Of a stretch of 64,000 bases of DNA, positions 11,191 to 21,946 are shown one piece after another (the first letter of the stretch is position 1; each line of letters opens with the position of its first letter). This stretch comes from Thalassia testudinum. Taxonomy: Eukaryota; Streptophyta; Magnoliopsida; Alismatales; Hydrocharitaceae. Under the pieces are notes generated by a model that saw nothing but the letters and a program-made list of their open reading frames with translations, ran no database searches and was not told the DNA's origin. The DNA lies in NCBI GenBank assembly GCA_037157565.1, contig JAZHRO010000026.1, forward strand, positions 35,888,501 through 35,952,500. The letters run 5' to 3'. The translations under genes and the position numbers were made by a program.

Positions 11191-13047
11191 CACCAGTTAC
11201 CTTCCTGAGTGCTAGGGTTCTAGGGATCTTACAATCTGTATATCCCTAACACTCACAAAAACACATTAAAAAGACAACAAAAATTGCAATGCATGCCTAA
11301 CCTAATTAATGTCTAGATGTAGCCCAAGAACCCATCTACGGAGCAAAATCCTAAGAGCTAGGTTTGTTTTAATGCATAAGAATGATGATAAACTGGCATT
11401 TATCAATTCCCTCAATCTGGAGGGAATCAATTTACTAAAACTTGAGGTAATTAACGGGTTACCTCAACCCAATTACAAGATATTAAAAAGAAATAAAGAT
11501 ACAGGTGTAAGCAAAATGCAAATAAAAGCTTACAACTAATCCTAAGTCTCCAACAATTATTTTGCTTAATATGAGTATGTAAATAAATCTAACGAGAATA
11601 CTAACGCGTAAAACAAACGAATTTATCAGAGGAACACGATTGCCTTGATGACTTGTTGCAAGTGGAAAGTGGCCTTGAGAGAATTGCAACAAAACAAGCT
11701 CTTTTGCAGCTAGTAAATTGTGAATTGAAGGTGTAGGAAAAGATAGAATTTTAGCTTCTTGGTTGTTTGCAAAAGACACTCTAAGAGTGCTTATATAACC
11801 CACTGAGCACCTTCCCTACGATTACTAGCTGTTAGAGGTAATTTGGGAAGATTAGAGATAGGTTTAATTGCAAAATAGCCGTTCAGATTGATCACAATGG
11901 TTAGTTAGTATCGGTACTGACTGCCTATAGTCAGCCCAACTAAGTCACTAGGTACCGGTACCCATGATGAGTATCGGTACTTGTGACTCACAGATTTGGG
12001 TCCAATGACCTACATGTACCAATACTAGTGATTAGTACTGGTACTTGTAAGGTCCAGGCAAAAATCAAGTGCACAAACTGTGACCACTTGGTATCGGTAC
12101 TCACGATGAGTACCAGTTCTTGTTGTGCATAGTTTGGGACTTAGGCCCAAACCTGTGCCTAGCATGTACCGGTACTTATGATCAATACTGGTACTTGCTA
12201 CAACTACCAAATATTGTAAGTGTAAGCCAATTTTTAGAGATATCCAACCTACTCTAAACGAATTTATTTTGAAAAAATCGATTTTGAGTTTTGAAACGAG
12301 TGAATGAACGATTTTCTGAACCCTAATTATCTCTACTTTGATTTTAACTCCTAGATTATGTTTTACTTGTTAGGAAACGTACAAAGATTCTAAAATACAA
12401 TTACTACAACAAGAAAATAGTATTCTAATCTTCTTCCTTCATATGCTATTTTGTTACTTGCATCCATAGATTCATTTGACCTGTAATACTTCATAAACAC
12501 ATTAAATTTTAAAATGGTTTTGTCAACACCAAAACACAGAAGAGAGATGGAACTAGGTTCCAACAGCCCCTACACCCTCCACTTTTTCTTCATCCCTTTC
12601 TCTCTTCTCTCACCCCCTCCAAAGCTTCATGAGCTGGTCCCATACCCAGGATGCTCCACTAGAGTCTTAAATATAATTTTTTCATCTTCTCACCTCCATT
12701 CGTGGAGAGACCATGGTTGTCTTCTTGCCACCATTCGGAAAGCGGATCCTACTGCGACGTTGCCTTGCTTCATTCTCCGTCCTCTAGCTCTGTTCTCCCT
12801 GGTCCAGCTTCTCATCCCCATTGTCCGAGCCCTCCATTAACGCAGCTCATCCTCCAAGTAACCCTCGAGGAGGATTTTCTCATCCCTCTCTTTTTATCGT
12901 TTTCTAGTGTAGGTTTCCAACTTTCTAGTTGTAGCAATTAGATGTAATGAACATGCTCCTATGGTTATAAAATTTGTTCATTCTCTCCCTATTTTTTCTT
13001 TCTTTGTATTATTCTTTCTATTTCTTCTATTGTTTATTATTTAAGTA

Positions 13048-13060
13048 GGCAACGATGCCA
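13048..13060 (-). other. Primer-binding site of the inverted Athila/Tat-like LTR
   Basis: The minus strand reads TGGCATCGTTGCC, two bases different from the tRNA-Asp-type site TGGCGCCGTTGCC. It is separated by TTTT from the LTR end (...TGATCA, 13065 on +). This fixes the orientation and end of the LTR family used by the outer element. Confidence 0.7.
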
Positions 13061-13064
13061 AAAA

Positions 13065-14192
13065 TGATCAGCGAGATTCATACGCTAAAAGATTGAATTT
13101 GAAACCCGTCGTTGTCATCGCGTAAAAATCTACCATCAAATAAAATTAATAATCGAAACTCTAGTGAGTCTCGCATCGAACATGGGGAGGTGAACATTTG
13201 ATTAAAAATCACGTTTGGAATTATTTTAGGAAAGTAAATTAGTTGGTCGAATTAAATTTACACTAGCTATTCTACTTAAAAAATAAACAATATAAGAAAG
13301 AGAAAGAATACTACAAAGAAAGCGAAAATAGGGAGAAAATGAACAAGTATTTCATAACTACAACATCATGTCCATTACATCTACTTGCTACAACTAGAAA
13401 GTTGGAAATCTATATTAGAAAGCAATAAAAAGAGAGGGATAAGAAAATCCTCCTCGACAGCTGCTTGGAGTACGAGCTGCGTTGATGGAGCGCCCGGACG
13501 ATGGGGATGAGATGCTAAACGAGGGAAAATGGAGCTACAAGACAAAGAACAAAGTTGGAGGACAGAGAACGAAGCAGGGCGACGTCACAGCGGGATCTGC
13601 TTCTCGAATGGCGGTGAGAGGACAATCGCGGGCACTCCATGAACGGGGATGAGAAGATGGAAAAATTATATTTAAGACTTTAGTGGAGGATCCTTGGTAT
13701 GGGACTAGTTCTTTAGAGCTTTGAAGGGGATAAGAGAGGAAGAGAAGGAATCAAGAAAAAGTGGGGGGTGTAGGGCCTTTATATAGGTCGATTTTGAGGG
13801 CAAAAATGTCACATAACATCTTTAAATCTTTAATACAAGTCTTTAGTGACAAATGTGTGTCACTGTAGCTGCATGTCACTGAAGCTGCATGTGGAACGTC
13901 AGCTGCGCGTTGGAGATCCAAGCGCTCAAAGCGTGCCACATCGTTGCCTCCTCAGCTTCAGCTATCCGCACGCCCGCTGCTCCTCAGCTGTCCGATTGCG
14001 CATTCGACGGCTTAGGATTGCATGTGCCTCATCGCCTTTGTGCATTAGAGGGTGATGTGGCCACTCTGATCACCGTCTGATGAAGATCAAATGCTCCAGA
14101 TCCCTCATGAGCGCACGCACTGAGGAGCGAGTCGGATTGCACGTGAGATCTGGAGCCCAATTGTGCATCCATCTGATCAGTCAATCTAAGCC
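13065..14192 (-). repeat. Inverted LTR of the outer-element family, truncated
   Basis: The reverse complement matches the outer LTRs from their 3' end inward: 40437-40887 and 31930-32558, and 1770-2185 of the left LTR. On the minus strand it shows a TATA box at 13778-13785. It is cut at about 14192, in the CTAAGCC shared with the other copies, where the chromovirus LTR begins. Its internal region is missing: the base beyond its primer site is already the truncated outer LTR. Confidence 0.85.
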
Positions 14193-15531
14193 TACGACCC
14201 GGTTCCCGAATCCCTACAGGACACGAGAATCGGACCGACTTGACTGATCCCAAGACCCAGTTGTCCAACGAGAATGTAACCAAAAAGTAGCAAAATAGAC
14301 CACATTCACTATGCAAGCAACTAACAGTAACAAAAGTACAGCAATAAAGAAAAGAACTACTACAGTACATACCACCACAACAGTAGAGAATTAAATAGGT
14401 ACAGAAATATGATGCTTACAATAAAAGAGTACAATTGTAACAGAATATACTCACTACAAAAGAAAAATAGTACAGCAAGTACAAACAAGTAGAACTACTG
14501 GGCTCTACTAGGCCCAGCACCCTCCGTAGTCGCTGGCTCTGGCTGCTCAACACTTGGTCCTGTAAAGGTGACACATTAGCGGAACGCTGAGTAGAGTGGC
14601 AACTAACTAGCTAGTAAAATAGTAAGGTGGACAGGTAGCTATTATTTTTTAATTTCTTTCTTTAGTTTCTATTTACTCATTCTTGAATTATTTCTCAGAT
14701 CTTTCTCTTGATCTTGAATGTTCCTCGTGGGAACGATCTTGATTGCAGTCTTTTCTGAAAAGTAGAAGTAGCACGTGGTGCTCTCCTGGCCGGGAGAGTC
14801 CCCTGTGGTGGTCCTACCCTCAGTCAACCACCCCAAGGTCACTGACAGACGTAACGGTGACTACGGCACGCGTGATAAACGCACGGGTAGTTACCTAGCA
14901 CTGGCACGCGGTCAATCGTTTCCGTTAATGGGTGCGCCCCAAAGCACAGCACGGAACCAGTATAGGGCAGAGCCCTCTCAGTAACAGGGGTCCAGTCCCT
15001 CCACAGTAACCAAACAAGGGTCTTGCCCCTCCACAGTCCGCGCACCCTCGCCTGACTACCCTGGTTTGCCCAGTGGGCCTAACAAGTCGGTGTAGGAGGG
15101 CTAGCAGAACCTCGGGGCCCGTGGGGTGGCTAGCGCTCTCCCTACACTAGTAGCTCTCCTCGGTACTGTGTACACGAGGGCCAAAAGTCAGTACAAAGTG
15201 GCCAGACCTAACCCCAGGTCCCTGGGGTGGCTAGCTCCGCTCTGCACTAAACAGGGGGACAGTCGCTCTCCTTGGTACTCCGTACTCAAGGGCCAGCTCA
15301 CTTCCCCAATTCTATTCCATTTACCTCTCAGGAGTTCTACTCCTAATTCCCCGTAGGGTTCATGCTCATTTCTCCTTGACTCAGCCAATTTAGGTTTCAT
15401 CATTTCAGCTTTATATTCATATAGCCCATGTTCTCAACAGTAATTATCCATTCAAAAACAGGCAACTGTTAACCAATTACAGGCAATTATCGTTTTCCTT
15501 TCTACTATTCCAAGACTGCAATATATATATA

Positions 15532-15687
15532 TTCAATCTAGTTTTCCAGTCCTAGGATTCATGCCATACCCTAGGATCTATCATTCAATCTAGTTTTTCA
15601 GTCCTAGGATTCATGCCATACCCTAGGGTCTATCATTCAATCTAGTTTTTCAGTTCTAGGATTCATGCAATACCCTGGAATCTATTA
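15532..15687. repeat. 52-bp tandem repeat, three copies
   Basis: Units 15532-15583, 15584-15635 and 15636-15687 each start TTCAATCTAG and contain CCTAGGATTCATGCCATACC. The third is the most diverged. Located within the chromovirus LTR. Confidence 0.85.
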
Positions 15688-15979
15688 ATTATTTCACAAG
15701 TGCATAATTTTTGATAAACAATTAAAGGGAGCCACTCTACCCGCACAACTGGGAGTACTGGGGTCGTAATCGGCAAGCTCGCACGCCTTCGCAACCCTCA
15801 GCGCTACAACGGAACGAGGTCCTACCACAAGGATCAATTACAAGGAGCTACTCAAAACAGGATACAAATACTGTAAATAGGTAGAGGAACTAAATCTGAG
15901 AAGAGAGAAACTTGAAAGGTGGAAAACGGACTTCGAACGGACCCTAAACGGGTCAAAAACGACAAGTTTGCCCAAAATC

Positions 15980-16905
15980 AGATGTCTGGAACATCTTCCA
16001 GACGTCTTAAACGATGGCTCAGGTCATACCTTGATCTGCGCGGTCCTTCAGACGTCCAGAATCCCGTTGAACCGTCTGTACTTAGTTTCCAGACATCCGA
16101 CTGTCACTCCAGACATCTGGAGACCCTCTCCGTCTTCTGGTGCTGTGCCCAGACGTTCGATCTGTGTGGGAGGGCGTGCCCTTGCGCCTTCCCGAATGAG
16201 ACCTGCACACATACGTGGCTGTCCTCAACATGAAATGAGGCAGAACCCTTCGGCGGAATGGTTACATGGCCGTACACGCGAAAGAAGAAGGGAAGGAAAA
16301 ATATCGTACCTTTCAGACGTCTGGACCTTCCTCTAGACGTCTCCCGCGTCGTCTGAACGTATGTCCAGATGTCTGATTCTAGGAAATTTTCCCAGAATCA
16401 GGACCTCCTCGCCCTCCGCCTGTTGCACACGGCCGTGCCGTGCCATGCTCGCCTGCGGCCTGAGTTGCAGTAGCTCCTCCCCAGCACTGAGCTTTTGTTG
16501 CACACCCGCCGGCCGACCCTGGCTGCTCCGGCGAGCTTGCACCCTTGCGATCTAGCTCTCTCCCTCTCGTAGCAACCCCTCCTCCCCACGCACTCACGGC
16601 AGCAGCTGCTGCTGCCCTCGCCCGCTCACTCTCTCACTAACAGGAAGAAGAAGGCGATGGAGTGAGGGAGAGGGAGAGGAGAGGGGGAGCATTTGAAGGC
16701 TGCCATGGGGAGAGAGAGAAAAAGAGGGCTGTGCCTGCAGGGAGGAAAGAAAGAGAAGAAAGGAGGGCGACGGTTCAGTCTGCGCGCGCACGCGCGCAGA
16801 TGCGAGACGTACGCCGAAAAAATTAAATTCCAGATGTCTAGGAAGGCTTCCAGACATCTGACCAGACGTCTGGACCAACTCCCAGACATCTTAAACGACG
16901 TTTGA
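15980..16905. repeat. CAGACGTCTG palindrome clusters in the chromovirus LTR
   Basis: Roughly fifteen full or decayed copies of the perfect palindrome CAGACGTCTG (for example CCAGACGTCT, CAGATGTCTGG, CAGACATCTGG) lie in two clusters, 15980-16375 and 16830-16905. The second cluster is kept in the other LTR at 22960-23030. The core GACGTC is the C-box form of the ACGT element bound by plant bZIP factors. Confidence 0.75.
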
Positions 16906-17003
16906 TGCCAGGGTCATAACAACATAACAAACTCAAAGGAAGTTTCGTCCCCCAAACTTGCGCTAACTAAGGTGTGGAAAAGTACGATATATGCATAACA
17001 AAC

Positions 17004-18434
17004 TCAAAGAGGACCGAAGCCTGTCAGAAAAGACGTACCCGCAAAAAGCTCCGGGTACCGCTCCCGCATCGCCGCCTCAGGCTCCCAGGTAGCCTCCTCG
17101 TACCGCTGGCTCCTCCACAAAACCTTCACCAAGGGTACTTGCTTCCATCTTAGACTATGGACGGCTCTGTCGAGGATCTGCACTGGCTGCTCGGGGTAGG
17201 TCAGGTCGTCACCCACCTCGATGCTCTCGTGACTCAGGACGTGACTGTGGTCGGCGACGTACTTCTTGAGGTTGGACACGTGGAACACATCGTGCACACC
17301 AGAAAGCTGGGGAGGAAGGGCAAGCCTATAAGCAACGGGTCCAACCCGCTCTAGGACCTCAAAGGGCCCCACGAACCTCGGCGCGAGCTTCCCTCTCACC
17401 CCAAACTGCTGCAGGCCCTTCATGGGTGAAACGCGAAGGAAGACGTGGTCCCCAACCTCAAACTGCACCTCTCTGCGTTTCCGATCTGCATAGCTCTTCT
17501 GCCTGCTCCTGACAGTGCGGAGTCGCCTGTGAATCTACTTGACTACCTCCTGACTCTGCCGGATCAGCCTGGGGCCAACCTCCCACTTGGTCCCCACCTC
17601 AACCCAACTCAAGGGTGCCGTACACCTCCGTCCGTATAGAGCCTCGTAGGGTGCCATGCCGATGTTCGAGTGATAACTGTTATTATATGCAAACTCCGCC
17701 AGGGGCAAGTGCTCCTACCAAGAACCCCTCTAGTCCAGTACACAAGCACGCAAAAGGTCCTCAAGTGTCTGTATCGTGCGCTCAGACTGTCCGTCCGTCT
17801 GGGGGTGATATGTTGTACTGAACCTCAACCGCGTCACCAGGGCCTGCTGAAACTCAGCCCAAAACTGTGACGTAAAGTGGGTATCCCGGTCGGATACGAT
17901 CTCCCGCGGAACTCCGTGTAGTCGTACCACGTCGCGAATATACCTCTCCACCAACTATGCTGGTCCCAAGGTGACTCGGATCGGCAAGAAACGCGCCGTC
18001 TTCGTCAATCTGTCAACGATTACCCAGACTGCGTCGTGTCCTCGCTGGGTAACAGGTAAGCCCACCACCAAGTCCATGGTGATGCTCTCCCACTTCCACT
18101 ATGGCACTGGAAGTGGCTATAGCGGCCCTGCAGGCCTCTGATGCTCGACTTTCACCTGCTGGCACACTAAACACTGTTGCACAAATTCACCCACATCTCG
18201 CTTCATCCCCCTCCACCAGAAATCGCATCTCAAGTCATTGTACATCTTTGTGTTTCCGGGATGTATGGTGAATCTGGAACCGTGTGCCTCAGTCAGAAGC
18301 TCTCTCAACAACTCCTCGTCTCTGGGAACGCACAAACGTCCCCTCATGCGTAGCACCTGGTTTGTAAAAGAGAAGTCCCCAAGGTCTCCTGACAGTACTC
18401 GGTCACGTAAGGACTGCAAGTACGGGTCGGCCAT
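17004..18434 (-). pseudogene. Chromovirus integrase with C-terminal chromodomain, decayed
   Basis: Piece 18434-18117 holds the N-terminal zinc domain (H in HPGNTKMY, later CLVCQQVK). The core follows with several stops: D in the [10 protein letters not shown] region just after 18117, D in SDRDTHFTS and E in DGQSERTIQ (17954-17730). Piece 17468-17004 holds the C-terminal region ([25 protein letters not shown]) and a chromodomain-like end ([18 protein letters not shown]), the feature of Tekay/Del-like chromoviruses that target chromatin. TAG stops at about 17955 and 18110 fit former CAG codons. Confidence 0.9.
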
Positions 18435-18473
18435 CTGCCCTGTGATGATGCGATCTATCAGCTCTGGCCTCGT

Positions 18474-20080
18474 CTATCGCATCACAGTCACTGCCCCACA
18501 GTGCCCCAGTAACTCTAGGGGTCGCCAACTGCCCATCTCCTCCAAGAGGCTCCAACTCTGCACCTGTAAACTGGCCAAGTGTGCGGGCACCTTCCGGCTT
18601 AAGGCGTCAGCGACCACGTTGGCCTTTCCCGGGTGGAAGGAAATGTTGCAGTCATAGTCCTTCAGGAGCTCCAACCAACGTCTCTGTCTCAAGTTGAGCT
18701 CCTTCTGATCAAACAGGTATATGAGGCTCTTGTGATTTGTGAAAATCTTGAAGGTCTCACCGTACAAGTAGTGTCTCCAGGTCTTCAACGCGAAGACGAC
18801 AGCTGCCAGCTCCAGGTCGTGGGTAGGGTAGCTATGCTCATGGGGCTTCAGTTGCCGCGAAGCATAAGCGACAACGTGATCCCTCTGCATGAGCACACCC
18901 CTTAACCCCTGCAAAGAGGCATTCGTGTACACAACGAACCGCCACTATTATCTGGGATGGTGAGCATGGGAGCCGAAGTCAGCCTCTCCTTCAGCTCCTG
19001 AAAACATGCCTCACAGGCATCTGTCCAAGCAAAGGGCACGTCCTTCTGGGTCAACTGTGTCATAGGACGTGCAATCTGTGAAAAGCCCCTGATAAACCGC
19101 CTGTAGTAGCCTCCCAGTCCCAAGAAACTAGGAATCTTAGTGATTGTATGCGGTCTCTCCCACCTGAGCACTGCCTCGACCTTAGCTGGGTCCACAGCCA
19201 AGCCATCCCCAGAGATCACATGACTTAAGAAAGTCACCTCCCTCAACCAGAACTCGCACTTGCTATATTTGGCGTACAGCCTACGTTGTCTCAGTGTGTC
19301 CAAAACCATCCGCAAGTGCTGTCCGTGCTGCGTCTGATCTCGAGAATAGATGAGTACATCATCAATGAATACCACCACGAATTGGTCCAAGTACGGTCTA
19401 AACACCCGGTTCATCAAGTCCATGAAGGCAGCGGGGGCATTGGTCAGCAGAAACGGCATGACCAGAAACTCGTAGTGTCCGTACCGGGTGCGGAAAGCTG
19501 TCTTGGAGATGTTTTCCTCCTTGATCCTCAACTGGTGGTATCCAGACCTCAAGTTGATCTTGGAAAATACTGTGGCACCTCGCAGCTGGTCAAACAGGTC
19601 GTCAATCCTTGGCAGTGGATACCTGTTCTTGATGGTGACCCTATTCAGCTGTCGGTAGTCCACACAAAGGCGTAGGGTACCATCCTTCTTCTTTACAAAC
19701 AGTATCGGGGCTCCCTAAGGAGACATGCTGGGCCTCACAAAGCCCTTCTCCAAAAGATCCTGCAACTGAGACTTGAGCTCTCGCAGCTCAAGTGGTGCCA
19801 TCCTGTATGGTGCTGTGGAGATGGGGCTGGTCCCCGGTACCAACGAGATCTCAAACTCGATCTCACGCTCAGGCGGTAGTCCTGGCAACTCATCTGGAAA
19901 CACGTTGAGGTACTCTCTGACCACCGGGATACTCTGGAAGTCTGCCACAGGGCTGGGCTCTGCCACCACATAAGCTAGGAAGCCCTCACACCCCTGGCTC
20001 AAAAATCTCGCCGCCCGAAGTGCAGAAATGCACCTGAAGCCTCTGTCCACTGGCTGCCCGTGGAACTCGAAAGAAGGCAA
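18474..20080 (-). pseudogene. Chromovirus RT-RNase H, catalytic aspartates lost
   Basis: Piece 20080-19715 carries the region before RT (LPGLPPEREIEFEI, PYRMAP, LLEKGFVRPSMSP). A TAG where the family has Trp (SPWGAP) splits it from 19663-18902: [20 protein letters not shown], then [12 protein letters not shown] and [10 protein letters not shown]. RNase H follows (18932-18474; [19 protein letters not shown]). The motif A catalytic Asp is Asn (FSKIN, GAC to AAC near 19545), and the first RNase H Asp is also Asn (YTNASLQG, near 18925). The FIDD pair in motif C is intact. Besides the stops, these changes should abolish activity. Confidence 0.9.
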
Positions 20081-20107
20081 CTCCGGTATGGAGAAGACGA
20101 TCTTTCT

Positions 20108-21762
20108 CTAAAAGCAGTCCACCAAGGCGTGGTAAGTGGACAGCCAGTCCATCTCTAGAATTATGCCAAAGTCCTCCATCTGTATCATAATCAGGTAAGC
20201 GGGAAGGCTGTGTCCCTCAATATTGACCTCGCAACCCATGTATACCTTCTTAGCCACAAACAGCTGACCACTCGGACCTCTGATCACGAACGGATCCTCT
20301 AACAGCATACAGTCCTGCCTTAAACTAACCGCGAAACTGGTAGCGACAAATGAGTGCGTAGCACCAGAATCGAAAAGCGTGTAAATGAGTCTGCTGGAAA
20401 CTGAAACCATACCTGCCACCACTGATCCCGAAGCTCTGGCATCCCTATGTGTCAGGGTGTTGATACACCCCTCAGCCCTAGGTGCGGACGAAGCAACCAC
20501 ACTCTGCGTCGGACGGGTAGCTGTTGGCCGGTACCCTACCCGTGACGGTTGTCCTCCTCGCGCCTGGAAACTGCGGCCTCCTGCTCGCCCTCCAGTGCTT
20601 GGCGTGGGAAGCATTTGCTGACCTCCTGCCCTAGATGGGTAGTCCCTCCTGATGTGGCCCGGCTGGCCACACTGGTAGCAGAGGGGAACTCGACTCCCGC
20701 CCTCAGTGGGTCCCTGCTGTCGGCTGGGCGGGGGTCCGGTGCTAGCAGCTGGCCCCTGTTGAGGGCCCCCAAAGGCCACTGATGGCCCTGCAAAATGTGA
20801 CGGCTCTCTTGCGGGTGCCACGTGTCTCCTCTCTCGTTGGCCCTGTGAGAAGTCTGGCCGATAGGGCCTCTTCTGCCTGCTATCAGTATCTCGCGCGGAT
20901 GGGTTGGTCTCTTCGTATGTCATAGCTGCCTCCACCACCCTTGAGAATGTAGGCAGCTTCAGGGGTTTGACATACCCTCGAATCGCAGGCCGGAGCCCCT
21001 CGGTGAACCTCCAAAGGCGCTCCTCCTCAATGGCCACTGCTGTCGCTGCGAAGCGAGACAGCTCCAGAAAACGCGTGCGGTACGCGCTCACGGTCATAGT
21101 CCCCTGGCGGAGAGTGTGGAACTCCCTCCTCCTCTGGTCCTGCCATGTCTGGGGAAAGTACTGCTCACAGAAGAGGGTGACGAATCGGTCCCAAGTCGAC
21201 TCATCCCTCTCCCGTCCCCTGACCACCCTCCACCACCTGTGTGCCGCACTTTCTACTGGTACGTGGCAAAGGCCACGCGGCACTCCACCAGGGGGCGAAG
21301 GGTGTCAAAAACCTTCTCGATCTACTCGAGCCAGTCCTTTGCCTCGATCGGGTCCTCATCCCCCTTGAAGGAGGGGGGCTTCAACTTCTGGAACTGTCCG
21401 AAAAGCTCGAAGTGGCACTGAAGTGGAGATGCTGGTGCACCTCCAGGTAAGGGAGCCTCGTGCTTGGAGGTGTCGGAGGAAGGTGGGGGTGGTGGTGGCC
21501 CATCTCCTCCCCCGCGTCCAGCGCCATGTCCGTCGCGTGGTCCCACAGAGGACTCTCCCTCCGCCGCCCCAGGGAGAGGCGCTCGTGGCTGCGGGTGGAG
21601 CTCCTCTCGCACGATGTCCCGTATCAGCTGGACGAGGTCCTAGGCCTGAATGCTCGGGAGCAGTGGCTGGTCCACTGAAACGTCGACCTCAACGTGCCCA
21701 CCCCTCCTACCTCGTCCTCGGCCGTGCCCGCGGCCTGCCTCGCTAGTCCCACGTCGAGGCAT
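20108..21762 (-). pseudogene. Chromovirus gag-protease, decayed
   Basis: The likely start is the ATG at 21762 (MPRRGTSEAGRG, an Arg/Gly-rich N-terminus), interrupted by TAG near 21646 and again near 21320 (DWLE then stop). The main open frame 21283-20108 has the retrotransposon gag domain (STWDRFVTLFCEQYFPQ, EFHTLRQGTMTV, RFTEGLRPAIR), then a zinc knuckle CYQCGQPGHIRRDYPS in which the last Cys is Tyr. The aspartic protease is at about 20410-20330 (LFDSGATHSFVA, catalytic DSG). A frameshift joins the first and second parts near 21270. Confidence 0.9.
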
Positions 21763-21931
21763 CTCCTGCAAGGAGACACAAATACAGAATGGAAATACAT
21801 CAATACGAATCGATATCTAATGGAGAAGTCTAAGAACATATGTCAAAAGAAACGTTGTGGTGGCTACTCTAGTTATAGACACGTGAATTGGTTATTTTCC
21901 AATCAATTGGTTTACTTCTCGGGACGACCTT

Positions 21932-21943
21932 GCTCTGATATCA
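21932..21943 (-). other. Primer-binding site of the chromovirus
   Basis: The minus strand reads TGATATCAGAGC, one base from TGGTATCAGAGC (initiator tRNA-Met type). It lies three bases inside the 5' LTR, which ends GGTTGTAACA on the minus strand. Confidence 0.88.
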
Positions 21944-21946
21944 TCT

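Larger units (their letters stand above)
9150..11405 (-). mobile_element. Solo LTR, 2,256 bp, TSD ATTCC
   Basis: It begins TGATGCAAA and ends GCATTTATCA, flanked on both sides by ATTCC (9145-9149 and 11406-11410). Removing it restores the copia LTR exactly. It has no internal coding region, so it is probably left from LTR-LTR recombination. Minus orientation is inferred from the GTCGTCCAAGGAGG block near its left end, which resembles blocks near the 3' ends of Athila/Tat-like LTRs in this window. A related copy is at 55634-58172. The right end carries the hairpin TGATAAACTGGCATTTATCA (11386-11405). Confidence 0.85.
2186..12565 (-). mobile_element. Sirevirus-like Ty1/copia element, TSD GCCCC
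   Basis: A full-length but decayed element on the minus strand. Its two LTRs are about 1.33 kb each (2186-3514; 8979-12565 with a 2.26-kb solo LTR inside). A degenerate initiator-Met-type primer site lies beside the right LTR and a polypurine tract beside the left. Gene order on the minus strand is gag, protease, integrase, RT-RNase H, the copia order. The Sirevirus assignment rests on the gag type, long LTRs with a palindrome array, extra purine tracts upstream of the 3' LTR and an extra open frame after pol. It sits in the outer LTR just past the TATA box. Confidence 0.85.
8979..12565 (-). repeat. 5' LTR of copia, split by a solo LTR
   Basis: Blocks 8979-9149 and 11411-12565 match the 3' LTR at 2186-3514 throughout. 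The net length is about 1,326 bases once the nested solo LTR and its duplicated ATTCC are removed. The outer end is CCAACA at 12565, followed by the target duplication GCCCC. The palindrome array lies at 11908-12211. Sequence differences from the partner LTR are moderate, so the element is not very recent. Confidence 0.85.
958..13047 (+). repeat. Left LTR of outer element, split by copia and 3'-truncated
   Basis: Two blocks (958-2185 and 12571-13047) align end to end with the right LTR at 31100-32558 plus 40438-40887, and with the inverted copy at 13065-14192. The 10.4 kb between the blocks is the copia element at 2186-12565, bounded by duplicated GCCCC (2181-2185 and 12566-12570). The last 200 or so bases of the LTR are missing: at about 13047 the sequence passes into the primer-binding site of an inverted copy, with GTAG as possible junction microhomology. 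Confidence 0.8.
14193..16924 (-). repeat. 3' LTR of the chromovirus, about 2.7 kb
   Basis: Matches 21947-23053, but is about 1.6 kb longer because the other LTR has an internal deletion. It contains a three-copy 52-bp tandem repeat (15532-15687), clusters of CAGACGTCTG-like palindromes (about 15980-16375 and 16830-16905), and a GC-rich segment at 16380-16640. The solo LTR at 32559-40432 is a relative. Confidence 0.85.

Noticed and set aside
12514..12941. Plus-strand open frames at 12514-12840 and 12702-12941 as a gene
   Set aside because: They lie in the transcribed part of the outer LTR; the frame is not kept in the right LTR or the inverted copy.
16333..16905. Several overlapping open frames on both strands
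   Set aside because: GC-rich LTR sequence repeated in the other chromovirus LTR; frames are not conserved between the copies.
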